Numbered from the stretch's first letter, positions 6,503 through 12,652 are shown. The stretch: DNA of 12,867 nt from Chloroflexota bacterium (GCA_020850915.1 JADZDV010000390.1:1-12867); one strand, 5' to 3'. A program made the numbers and translations. The notes: generated by a model not told the origin, from the sequence alone.

Positions 6503-7876
6503 ATGCCGATGACCTCCAGCATGGACGCCGCGTCAGGCCAGGTGAGGGCGCCTGGCGTCGCCTTTCAGGCGGCTGAAGGGCCGGTCTGGAAGAACCGATC
6601 GTTCTTGCTGCTCTGGATCGCCCAGGCGATCAGCCAGACGGCGCAGAATGCGATCTGGTACGGCATGATGGTGCTCGTCCAGAGCAAGAGCCACTCCGCC
6701 ACGCACATGAGCGTGGCCATCATGACCCTGATCGTGCCATCCGTTCTGTTCGGGATCATCGCCGGCGCGTACGTCGATCGCTGGGACAAGCGGCTGGTGC
6801 TGATCGGCTCGAACGGGCTGCGGGCGATCGTGACGCTCGGCTACGTCTGCTTCTCCGACCTGCTGGCGCTGGTGTATGTGGTGAACTTCGTCTTTTCGAC
6901 GATCGGCCAGTTCTTCGGCCCGGCGGAGTCGGCGATGATCCCGTCGATCGTCTCGAAACGGTCGCTGCTCCAGGCGAATTCGCTGTTCCACCTGACGTTC
7001 ACTGCCTCGCAGCTACTCGGACTGGTGCTGCTGGGACCGGTGGTGGTGAACCTGCTCGGGGTGCACGGCCTGTTCTGGCTGGTGGCGGCGGCGTTCGCGG
7101 TCTGCGCGCTGCTCGTCTGGCCGCTGCCGGCCGGCTACGGCGCCGCTGCTGCTGATCGGCACGGGGCGCAGACGTTGAGCGGGCTGTGGCAGGACGTACG
7201 AGAGGTACTGGTGTACGTACGGGCTGACAGCACGGTCCGGATGGCGGTGGTGCAGTGGAACCTCGGGGCGGCGCTGGGCATCGTGATTGCGATGCTGGCG
7301 CCGAGCTTCGTCGAGAAGGTGCTTGGCATTCGGCCGGAGGAGAGCGTGCTGGTGCTGGCGCCAGCGGGCGTTGGCATGGTGACAGCGACGATCGTGCTGA
7401 CGCGGGCCGGCCAGGGCTGGGACAGGCATGCTCTGACGAACGGTGGCCTGATGGTGGTGGCGGCGGCCCTGACCGCGCTCGGACTGATCCGCCCGCTGGC
7501 GAACGTGCTGATTGGCCAGAGGGGGCTGTGGTTCGCGCCGCCGGAGGGAGGCCTGGAGCATGGTGTCAGCCTGGCCGTCATGGCGATCGCGCTCATCGCC
7601 GGGGCAGGTTTCGTCACCATCATCGTGCCGTCCCAGACGCTCATTCAGGAGCGCGTGCCCGACGAGATTCGGGGTCGGGTCTTCGCGGTGCAACTGGTCT
7701 TGAGCAACGTGGTCAGTATTCTGCCGCTGGTATTCCTCGGCAGCATCGCCGATCTGATCGGAGTTGGCCCCACGCTGGCGCTGCTGGGCGGGGGACTGTT
7801 CGTCGCGGGAGGCTGGACGGTCAGGGCGCACCGACGGCTCGACATGCCGCCGCGAGCTGGACTTCCGGCGCTCTGA
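6503..7876 (+). CDS. MFS transporter, DHA3/EntS-like (MFS_3)
   Basis: A 457-residue integral membrane protein with about 12 hydrophobic spans. The loop between spans 2 and 3 carries a motif-A-like GAYVDRWDKRLVLI (88-101), and the second half has the related QERVPDEIRGRVFA (382-395). The VPDEIRGRVFA form is typical of the DHA3/MFS_3 group, which includes the enterobactin exporter EntS and macrolide efflux proteins. The likely role is proton-coupled efflux of a small molecule; the substrate is unknown. A glycine/proline-rich loop at about 330-355 is longer than usual. Three in-frame ATGs (6503, 6509, 6521) are possible starts and none has a clear ribosome binding site. The gene starts 51 bases after the DUF951 stop and ends 15 bases before the tRNA promoter. 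Confidence 0.87.
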   Translation: MPMTSSMDAASGQVRAPGVAFQAAEGPVWKNRSFLLLWIAQAISQTAQNAIWYGMMVLVQSKSHSATHMSVAIMTLIVPSVLFGIIAGAYVDRWDKRLVLIGSNGLRAIVTLGYVCFSDLLALVYVVNFVFSTIGQFFGPAESAMIPSIVSKRSLLQANSLFHLTFTASQLLGLVLLGPVVVNLLGVHGLFWLVAAAFAVCALLVWPLPAGYGAAAADRHGAQTLSGLWQDVREVLVYVRADSTVRMAVVQWNLGAALGIVIAMLAPSFVEKVLGIRPEESVLVLAPAGVGMVTATIVLTRAGQGWDRHALTNGGLMVVAAALTALGLIRPLANVLIGQRGLWFAPPEGGLEHGVSLAVMAIALIAGAGFVTIIVPSQTLIQERVPDEIRGRVFAVQLVLSNVVSILPLVFLGSIADLIGVGPTLALLGGGLFVAGGWTVRAHRRLDMPPRAGLPAL

Positions 7877-7891
7877 AGACCGGCGGACTGG

Positions 7892-7921
7892 TTGCCAGGC
7901 GCATGCATGGCGGGGTATACT
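7892..7921 (+). promoter_or_regulatory. Promoter of the Leu-Val-Phe tRNA cluster
   Basis: TTGCCA (7892-7897) and TATACT (7916-7921) are separated by 18 bases, a good sigma70-type match. Transcription would begin near 7928, leaving only about six bases before tRNA-Leu. The same -10 (TATACT) and the same 18-base spacer occur before tRNA-Gly at the right end of the window. Confidence 0.75.
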
Positions 7922-7933
7922 GCGTCGTCTGTA

Positions 7934-8015
7934 GCCCCCGTGGCGGAATAGGTATACGCGGCAGGTTGAGGGCCTGTGTCCTTTGGACGTGCTGGTTCGA
8001 GTCCAGTCGGGGGCA
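7934..8015 (+). tRNA. tRNA-Leu (anticodon GAG)
   Basis: An 82-base class II tRNA. The acceptor arms GCCCCCG (7934-7940) and CGGGGGC (8008-8014) pair fully, and the discriminator is A8015. The anticodon arm is GCAGG-TTGAGGG-CCTGT with GAG at 7968-7970. The variable arm GTCC-TTT-GGAC (7978-7988) forms the stem expected of leucine tRNAs, and the T arm GCTGG-TTCGAGT-CCAGT is canonical. The two bases after A73 are CC but then G, so the CCA end is not fully encoded. It is first in a three-tRNA cluster. Confidence 0.97.
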
Positions 8016-8064
8016 CCGCTCATCGGTGAGTGACGAAGCGCCTTCCAGGTGGGAGCGCGCGCCG

Positions 8065-8138
8065 GGGCGAATAGCTCAGTTGGTTAGAGCGCCTCGCTTA
8101 CACCGAGGAGGTCACAGGTTCGAGTCCTGTTTCGCCCA
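8065..8138 (+). tRNA. tRNA-Val (anticodon TAC)
   Basis: A 74-base cloverleaf. Acceptor arms GGGCGAA (8065-8071) and TTCGCCC (8131-8137) pair fully, with A8138 as discriminator. The anticodon arm is CCTCG-CTTACAC-CGAGG with TAC at 8099-8101. No CCA is encoded: one C follows and the next tRNA begins at once. Confidence 0.97.
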
Positions 8139-8139
8139 C

Positions 8140-8215
8140 GCCAAGGTAGCTCAGTTGGTAGAGCACACGGCTGAAAACCGTGGTGTCGCCAGTTCGATTC
8201 TGGCCCTTGGCACCA
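8140..8215 (+). tRNA. tRNA-Phe (anticodon GAA)
   Basis: A standard cloverleaf. Acceptor arms GCCAAGG (8140-8146) and CCTTGGC (8205-8211) pair fully, with A8212 as discriminator and CCA at 8213-8215 apparently encoded. The anticodon arm is CACGG-CTGAAAA-CCGTG with GAA at 8173-8175. It begins one base after the end of tRNA-Val. Confidence 0.97.
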
Positions 8216-8240
8216 GCCCGCGCTTGAGCACACCATCGAT

Positions 8241-8265
8241 CGGCCCGCTCCTCTGGGGCGGGCCG
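8241..8265 (+). terminator. GC-rich hairpin after the tRNA cluster, likely terminator
   Basis: CGGCCCGC (8241-8248) and GCGGGCCG (8258-8265) form a perfect 8-base-pair stem around a 9-base loop, 25 bases after tRNA-Phe. The following bases (CTTGCG) are only weakly T-rich, so it is either an inefficient intrinsic terminator or a processing or pause structure. Confidence 0.6.
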
Positions 8266-8333
8266 CTTGCGTCCGCTGCTTCGTGGAGGGGCGTGCCGCT
8301 TGTCAGCGGAAGGCGTTCCGGGGCGTACCGCGC

Positions 8334-8363
8334 TTGTCCCAACGGACCACTCCGAGCTAGACT
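8334..8363 (+). promoter_or_regulatory. Candidate promoter of the helix-turn-helix gene
   Basis: TTGTCC (8334-8339) and TAGACT (8358-8363) are 18 bases apart. The -10 ends 9 bases before the ATG at 8373, so the transcript would start at or within a few bases of the start codon. The spacer holds a short dyad, CGGA-N4-TCCG (8343-8354). The gene has no visible ribosome binding site, in line with a leaderless mRNA. Confidence 0.5.
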
Positions 8364-8372
8364 GCGTGTGCC

Positions 8373-8924
8373 ATGCACACGCCATCAGATATCCAGGCAG
8401 ATACCCGCGACTCGATGCCAGGGCGCGCGCGGCCCGGTCTGACCATCCAGGAGGCGTCTCAGGTGCTGAACGTCTCTCCGACCACGATCCGCCGCTGGGT
8501 CAAGGAAGGCAAGGTTCGGTCCGAGCTCGTCGGCCGTCCGCAAGGGTATGTCGTCCTGGTACACCTGCCGGCGAGCAGCGTCATCCAGGAGGCGAACGGC
8601 CAGACGCCACACGCTTACGCGGCATCGGCTGGGCAGATACCTGTGCCGCCGCCGGCAGGCAGCCAGCTATCTACCGCTGGCCCCGTGGAGACGGAGCGCG
8701 CGGAGGCGATGGCGGTGTACTCCGCCCGTCTGCTGCAGCCGCTTGTGGATCGGCTGGCGGACCAGGAGCAGACTATCCGTGAGTACGCGGAGCGACTGGG
8801 ACAGCAGTCCGAGCGGCTCAAGATCCAGGAAGAGCGTCTGCTGGAGCAGCGCCAGCAACTGGACCACCTGGAGGGGCGGTCCGAGGAACGCCGCGGTTGG
8901 TGGCAGCGGCTCTTCGGATGTTGA
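8373..8924 (+). CDS. Helix-turn-helix DNA-binding protein with coiled coil (MerR/excisionase-like)
   Basis: A 183-residue protein in three parts. Residues 23-68 (LTIQEASQVLNVSPTTIRRW, then a basic turn and beta hairpin) are a winged helix-turn-helix of the MerR/excisionase (HTH_17) type, which binds DNA. Residues 70-106 are a Pro/Ala/Ser linker. Residues 107-172 are charged and Gln/Glu/Leu-rich, predicted coiled coil and probably the dimer or oligomer interface. The tail GWWQRLFGC (175-183) is a short aromatic/basic end seen on other small DNA-binding proteins of this build; it may be a membrane or partner contact. No ligand domain is present. A later in-frame ATG at 8415 is also possible. 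It is convergent with the receiver gene, with 6 bases between the stop codons. The target DNA is unknown. Confidence 0.75.
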   Translation: MHTPSDIQADTRDSMPGRARPGLTIQEASQVLNVSPTTIRRWVKEGKVRSELVGRPQGYVVLVHLPASSVIQEANGQTPHAYAASAGQIPVPPPAGSQLSTAGPVETERAEAMAVYSARLLQPLVDRLADQEQTIREYAERLGQQSERLKIQEERLLEQRQQLDHLEGRSEERRGWWQRLFGC

Positions 8925-8930
8925 TGACGG

Positions 8931-9491
8931 CTACCAGCCGAAGCCGTTCTCGTCGGTGAAGGTGTAGGCTGGCTTCTCGACGACCTCCTCCGGCTCGCCA
9001 AGCGCGCGACGGAGGTGGTTGAACAGTCGGTCGATGTCGGCCGGCTTGTTTACGATCGTCACGTTCTGCTGCTCGACGGGCGGGAGCAGAATGGGGGCAA
9101 CTGTGGTGATGACGATCGGGGTGCTCACGAGGGCCGGGTTCGCGCGGATCTCGGCGACGGCCTTGAAGCCGTCGTGGTACGGCAGGCCGAGATCGAAGAC
9201 GATGACATCAGGCAGGCGGTCGCGCGCCATCTTGAGCGCCTCCCGGCTATCCCACGCGCGCAGGGTACGGTAGCCGGCCTCTCTGAGCAGGCCCACGAGG
9301 ATTCCGCCGATCGAGGCGTGGTCCTCCACCACGAGGACGGTGCGCCGGCGCTGAGCCGGCTGGGCCGGCGCGCCCTCGGTCGGTACCCGAGCGGAGCGAG
9401 GTGTTGTGGCGGACGCCGAGCTCCCGGCCGGCGAAGCCGGTCGCGTGGAGGGTCTTGCCTGGGGGCGTCCCCGGCGTCTCCGACGTTGCAC
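8931..9491 (-). CDS. Stand-alone response regulator receiver
   Basis: A receiver (CheY-like) domain of a two-component system, phosphorylated by an unseen histidine kinase. With the GTG at 9491-9489 the product has 186 residues: an Arg/Pro/Ala-rich N-terminus (1-50), the receiver (51-165) and a short acidic tail ending ENGFGW. All key residues are present: acidic pair Glu56-Asp57 in VVEDH, phosphoacceptor Asp100 in VIVFDLGLP, switch Thr129/130 in IVITT and Lys149 in VNKPAD. There is no output domain. The GTG has GGGAGG five bases upstream, and both lie inside a 34-base repeat. Between this GTG and the domain no other start codon occurs in frame. A TTG at 9554-9552, in the second repeat copy, is an alternative that would add 21 residues. 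Domain identity is firm; the start is less so. Confidence 0.85.
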   Translation of the reverse strand: MQRRRRRGRPQARPSTRPASPAGSSASATTPRSARVPTEGAPAQPAQRRRTVLVVEDHASIGGILVGLLREAGYRTLRAWDSREALKMARDRLPDVIVFDLGLPYHDGFKAVAEIRANPALVSTPIVITTVAPILLPPVEQQNVTIVNKPADIDRLFNHLRRALGEPEEVVEKPAYTFTDENGFGW

Positions 9492-9517
9492 GCTGTCCTC
9501 CCGCGTCCCTGGGGAGT
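9484..9517. repeat. 34-base imperfect direct repeat, copy A
   Basis: Matches copy B (9547-9580) at 30 of 34 positions by direct comparison, with a 63-base period. It contains CTCCC...GGGAG arms that could form a small hairpin around CGCGTCCCTG. On the minus strand it reads GGGAGG-N5-GTG, the predicted ribosome binding site and start of the receiver gene. Confidence 0.8.
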
Positions 9518-9546
9518 GGAAGCAGCGTAGAGCCGTCGCGCCCCCC

Positions 9547-9580
9547 CGCTGCAAGCTGTTCTCCCGTGTCCCTGGGGAGT
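9547..9580. repeat. 34-base imperfect direct repeat, copy B
   Basis: Second copy of the element at 9484-9517, differing at four positions. In the minus orientation it reads GGGAG-N6-TTG, so it mirrors the ribosome-binding-site and start arrangement of copy A but with TTG in place of GTG. The 63-base period equals 21 codons, so both copies are in the same frame as the receiver gene and encode SPGTRENSLQ and SPGTREDSVQ. Confidence 0.8.
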
Positions 9581-9740
9581 ATAGGCGACCGGCGGCAGGA
9601 GCGCGGCTGCCGACGCCTGGGGGCCGAGGGCCACGAGCGACGGGTCGCGGGGGGGGGTGATCGACGTGTGTTGGAACGGCCCTACCGGTCTGTCGACCAC
9701 GCCGCGACGTTTTCGGGCGCACCCGGTCGCGGGCCATTCG

Positions 9741-9769
9741 TTGACAGAGAGGCGTGCCGCCTCTAGAAT
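9741..9769 (+). promoter_or_regulatory. Near-consensus promoter of the glycosyltransferase operon
   Basis: TTGACA (9741-9746, perfect -35) and TAGAAT (9764-9769, one mismatch to TATAAT) are 17 bases apart, an optimal sigma70-type promoter. Transcription should start near 9776-9777, on or next to the GTG start codon at 9777, which has no ribosome binding site. The mRNA is therefore probably leaderless. Confidence 0.8.
9748..9764. promoter_or_regulatory. Palindromic operator-like site filling the promoter spacer
   Basis: AGAGGCG (9748-9754), TGC, CGCCTCT (9758-9764) is a perfect 7-base inverted repeat with a 3-base centre. It covers the spacer from one base after the -35 box to the first base of the -10 box, so a bound dimer would touch both hexamers. 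A repressor site or a spacer-bound activator site (as for MerR-type proteins) is the likely meaning; the binding protein is not identified. Confidence 0.65.
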
Positions 9770-9776
9770 TGCCGTC

Positions 9777-10544
9777 GTGTGGCGAGGCCGGACCGTCTCG
9801 GTCGTTCTTCCAACCTACAACGAGCGCGAGTCGATTCGCCAGTGTATCGTCGATTTTGATGCCACGGGCGTCGTCGACGAGATTATCGTCATCAACAACA
9901 ACGCCGTGCCAGGAACCTCCGAGGAGGTGACCGGGACACCTGCCCGGGAAGCGATCGAGACGAGGCAGGGGTATGGCTTCGCCTGCCGGCGCGGCCTGCT
10001 GGAAGCAACCGGCGACTACGTCGTGCTGTGCGAGCCAGATGGAACGTTTCTGGCGCGGGACATCTTCAAGCTTCTGGCCTTCGCGGACGACTTCGACATC
10101 GTGTACGGCAGCCGAACGGCGCGGATGTTCATCTGGCGAGGCGCGAACATGGGGCTTTTTCTCCGCTGGGGCAACTGGGCGGTGGCGAAGCTGATGGAGT
10201 TCCTCTTCAATTCGACGAACCTGACAGACGTAGGCTGCACGATGCGGCTGATGCATCGGACGACCGTGGACCGGTTGCAGCCGCACTACCGGATTGGAGG
10301 GAGCGCCTTCGGGCCGGAGATGATGCTGCTGAGCTTCGTGGCCGGGCTGCGGACGATCCAGATCCCGGTGAACTACCTGCCGCGCGTGGGCGCCTCGTCG
10401 GTCACCGGGGATCTCAGGAAGGCGATCCTGCTGGGTCTCGAGATGATCCGCGTGGTCCTGCGCTACCGGATGGAGAGCTGGCTCGGAGTGGGACGTTGGG
10501 GCGCGGTTGCCGCGCTCGCCTCGACGAGCAGGACGAGCGCCTGA
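9777..10544 (+). CDS. Family 2 glycosyltransferase, DPM1-like (polyprenyl-phosphate sugar transferase)
   Basis: Start chosen at GTG 9777, which gives MWRGRTVSVVLPTYNERESI and lies just after a strong promoter. The earlier in-frame GTG at 9657 would lie upstream of that promoter and adds 40 residues of no recognisable domain. The 255-residue product is a GT-A fold enzyme: nucleotide-binding VSVVLPTYNE (7-16), EIIVINNNA (35-43) and the DXD-like metal site EPDG (86-89). NLTDVGCTMRLM (148-159) is the acceptor-side motif of the dolichol-phosphate mannosyltransferase (DPM1)/bactoprenol glucosyltransferase group. It probably moves a sugar from a nucleotide donor to a polyprenyl phosphate at the inner membrane face. 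There are no clear C-terminal membrane spans. It is the first gene of an operon; the next ATG is three bases after its stop. Confidence 0.87.
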   Translation: MWRGRTVSVVLPTYNERESIRQCIVDFDATGVVDEIIVINNNAVPGTSEEVTGTPAREAIETRQGYGFACRRGLLEATGDYVVLCEPDGTFLARDIFKLLAFADDFDIVYGSRTARMFIWRGANMGLFLRWGNWAVAKLMEFLFNSTNLTDVGCTMRLMHRTTVDRLQPHYRIGGSAFGPEMMLLSFVAGLRTIQIPVNYLPRVGASSVTGDLRKAILLGLEMIRVVLRYRMESWLGVGRWGAVAALASTSRTSA

Positions 10545-10547
10545 CCG

Positions 10548-11417
10548 ATGACCGCGCCGGAGTTGGCCTGGCTCTTGGATAGTCTGCCGCCGCACGTCGT
10601 TTGCCCGCGCTGCCACGGCCAACTGACGCTGCTCGCCGGTAGGCTGCGCTGCTCGGCCTGTGGCGACGAGTACGAGCAGGAAGCCGAGATCCCTTTGTTG
10701 TTCACGTCGACCGCGGCTGACGACGTAGCGGCGGTGAAGGACCTGTACGACCACGTGGCGCACGAGTACGACGCGGTGTTCGCGGGGCACGTCACGCGCC
10801 ACTATCTGGATAAGCGCCTGGAGACGGTGGAGCGGCTGCTGCCTGGCGGAGGGCACCTGCTTGACGTGGGCTGCGGCACGGGCGCGCTGGCGGCGCACTT
10901 GATGTCGAGGGGGTACACGGTGAGCGGAGTGGACGTCTCGCCGGGGATGCTCTCCCGGGCGGTGGCGCGCGGGCTGGCGGCGGCGGTGGCGGGCTTCTCC
11001 AGCGCGCTGCCGTTTGCGAGCGACACGTTCGACCTGGCGTTGACGGTGGCCACGTTCCACCACCTGGACACGCCGCTCCGAGTGGCGCTGACAGTGCTCG
11101 AGATGGCACGGGTGGTGAGGCCGGGTGGGTACGTGCTCATCTGGGACCACAACCCGCTGAACCCGTACTGGCCGGTGCTGATGAAGCGGGTGCCGCAGGA
11201 CACGGGCGATGAACGCCTCGTGCCGCTGGGTGAGATCGTGGCGGATGCAAAGGCGGCGGGGTTGCGGATCCTCTCGGCCCAGCGGCTCGGACTGATTCCG
11301 GACTTCGTGCCGCTCAGGCTGATGCCCATCGCCGAGGCGATCGAGCGGCTTGTGGAGGCGACGCCGCTCGTTCGCTCGCTTGCCGCGCACAACGTGGTCA
11401 TCGCGCGGAAGGCTTGA
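10548..11417 (+). CDS. SAM-dependent methyltransferase with N-terminal zinc ribbon
   Basis: A 289-residue cytoplasmic protein. The N-terminal 55 residues hold a four-cysteine zinc ribbon, CPRC (19-22) and CSAC (35-38), ending in the EIPLLF segment typical of Trm112-like ribbons fused to methyltransferases. A class I methyltransferase follows: SAM-binding LLDVGCGTG (104-112), the acidic VDVS (128-131), ALPFASDTFDLA (153-164) and TFHHLD (169-174). This matches the Methyltransf_11 group, which act on small molecules, quinones, lipids or sugars. The gene starts three bases after the glycosyltransferase stop and ends overlapping the next start (TTGA), so all three are translationally coupled. Its substrate may be the lipid-linked sugar or glycan made by its neighbours; that is inferred only from position. 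Confidence 0.87.
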   Translation: MTAPELAWLLDSLPPHVVCPRCHGQLTLLAGRLRCSACGDEYEQEAEIPLLFTSTAADDVAAVKDLYDHVAHEYDAVFAGHVTRHYLDKRLETVERLLPGGGHLLDVGCGTGALAAHLMSRGYTVSGVDVSPGMLSRAVARGLAAAVAGFSSALPFASDTFDLALTVATFHHLDTPLRVALTVLEMARVVRPGGYVLIWDHNPLNPYWPVLMKRVPQDTGDERLVPLGEIVADAKAAGLRILSAQRLGLIPDFVPLRLMPIAEAIERLVEATPLVRSLAAHNVVIARKA

Positions 11418-12652
11418 GAGCGCTATTCGGCGGCGCGCTGCTGGTCGCCGCCGTTGCCGGCGTCGGGCTCTCGCTGACGCCAGCCCATCCGCTGGCCGAC
11501 GTCACGCACTACAAGTACTGGGCGCGGCTGGTCACGACTGAGGGCATCCAGGCGGCCTACTCCGGTGAGTACCCACGGACGTACAGCATCTACCCGCCCG
11601 TTACGCTGTACGGGCTGCGCGCGGTGGGCGGGCTGTACGAGATAACCGTCGATCCGACGTTCGACCTGGACCGGGCGCTGGCGAGCCAGGCGCTGACGAC
11701 CGGCATTCGACTGATGGCCGTGGCGGTGCACCTGACGCTGGCGGCCACGCTGTACCTGCTGTCGCGGCGCCTGGCGGGCGAGCGCGCAGCGGCGCTCTCG
11801 GCCGGGCTGTTCGCGGTCAGCCCCGGCGCGCTGTGGGACCAGGCGGTGTGGGGCCAGCCGGATAGCTGGCACAGCCTGTCCGTGCTGCTGGGGCTGTGGT
11901 GGCTGGGCGGGCTCCAGGCGGCGCGCGGCTGGGGCATGCTGGCGCTGGCAGCGCTCACGAAGCCCCAGGCCTGGGTGGTGCTGCCGCTGGCGGGCCTCTT
12001 CACGTTGCGGCGGATCCCCTCGCGGGGCATGGTGGCCGCCGCGGCGGCCGGCCTGCTGGTGGCGGCGGTCGTGCTGGCACCGTTCGCCTTGACGGGCCGC
12101 CTGGCCACGGTGGCCGGTCTGCCGTCGCACATTTCAAGGGTCATGCCGGTGGTCACGGCCAACGCGCACAACGTGTGGTGGATCGTGACCCGCGCGTCGC
12201 CGGAATTCGCGCTCGACTCCGACGTGTTCCGGGCCGGCCTGACCTTCCGGCAGGTATCTGCCGTGCTGCTGGTGGGAGGATACCTGTTCGTCCTGGGCGT
12301 GGCGTGGTCCCGCGCGAGCGATCGCTGGGGCCTGCTTGGCCTGGCGGCGTTCAACGCGCACGCCTGGTTCTGCCTGACGGTCGGCGCGCACGAGAACCAC
12401 CCGTTTCTCGTCCTGCCGTTGCTGGCGCTCGTCGCCTGGAGGAGCAGGTTCCTGGCCGTGGTGTACGTGGCGCTGACGGTGCTACTGACGCTCAACGTCC
12501 TGCTGCACGATCCGGGCATCCGGGAGCGGCTGGTGACGATACTGGACCCAACGCCGCTCGAGCTGGCGGCAAGCTGGGCGAATCTAGGCATAGCCGTGGG
12601 GTGGGCCGTCTGGCTGCTGGCCTGGCGGCCATCCCGCGTGCCGGGAGACTGA
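11414..12652 (+). CDS. GT-C family membrane glycosyltransferase (Alg6/Alg8- or mannosyltransferase-like)
   Basis: A 412-residue membrane protein with about 9-11 hydrophobic spans. The start is TTG at 11414, overlapping the methyltransferase TGA by four bases; no other start is near, and the product then begins with a hydrophobic span. Features of GT-C enzymes, which use polyprenyl-phosphate sugars on the outer face, are: first outer loop with Asp29 (LADVTHYKYWA, 28-37), YPPVTLY (60-66), the WGQPDSW motif (146-152), TKPQAW (182-187) and GAHENHPF (324-331), the counterpart of the HEKH motif of Alg6/Alg8. The C-terminus is cytoplasmic-like (WRPSRVPGD). Together with the DPM1-like gene it suggests a complete donor-synthesis and transfer pair. 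The glycan and acceptor are unknown. Confidence 0.82.
   Translation: MRALFGGALLVAAVAGVGLSLTPAHPLADVTHYKYWARLVTTEGIQAAYSGEYPRTYSIYPPVTLYGLRAVGGLYEITVDPTFDLDRALASQALTTGIRLMAVAVHLTLAATLYLLSRRLAGERAAALSAGLFAVSPGALWDQAVWGQPDSWHSLSVLLGLWWLGGLQAARGWGMLALAALTKPQAWVVLPLAGLFTLRRIPSRGMVAAAAAGLLVAAVVLAPFALTGRLATVAGLPSHISRVMPVVTANAHNVWWIVTRASPEFALDSDVFRAGLTFRQVSAVLLVGGYLFVLGVAWSRASDRWGLLGLAAFNAHAWFCLTVGAHENHPFLVLPLLALVAWRSRFLAVVYVALTVLLTLNVLLHDPGIRERLVTILDPTPLELAASWANLGIAVGWAVWLLAWRPSRVPGD

Larger units (their letters stand above)
9492..9776. other. Divergent intergenic region between receiver gene and glycosyltransferase gene
   Basis: About 285 bases without a convincing gene. It holds most of repeat copy A, all of copy B, a run of seven C (9541-9547), a run of nine G (9649-9657) and a -10-like TATACT on the minus strand (9583-9578) just before copy B but with no recognisable -35. 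At its right end is the strong plus-strand promoter with its internal palindrome. Open frames across it (for example a GTG start at 9657) look like GC-rich chance frames. Confidence 0.7.

Noticed and set aside
9541..9657. C7 run (9541-9547) and G9 run (9649-9657) as a long-range stem or G-quadruplex
   Set aside because: Seven and nine base runs are not rare in a GC-rich intergenic region, and a single G run cannot form an intramolecular quadruplex. They may be slippage-prone, but nothing coding depends on them.
9657..9776. N-terminal extension of the DPM1-like glycosyltransferase to the GTG at 9657
   Set aside because: It would place a near-consensus promoter inside the coding region, the extra 40 residues match nothing recognisable, and the family normally starts just before VSVVLPTYNE.
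9492..11390. Very long minus-strand open frame running upstream from the receiver gene across the glycosyltransferase and methyltransferase genes
   Set aside because: The plus strand in this stretch encodes two proteins with clear family motifs. The minus-frame product is a low-complexity Arg/His/Pro/Gln text typical of the antisense of GC-rich genes. Only the last 186 codons form a real domain.
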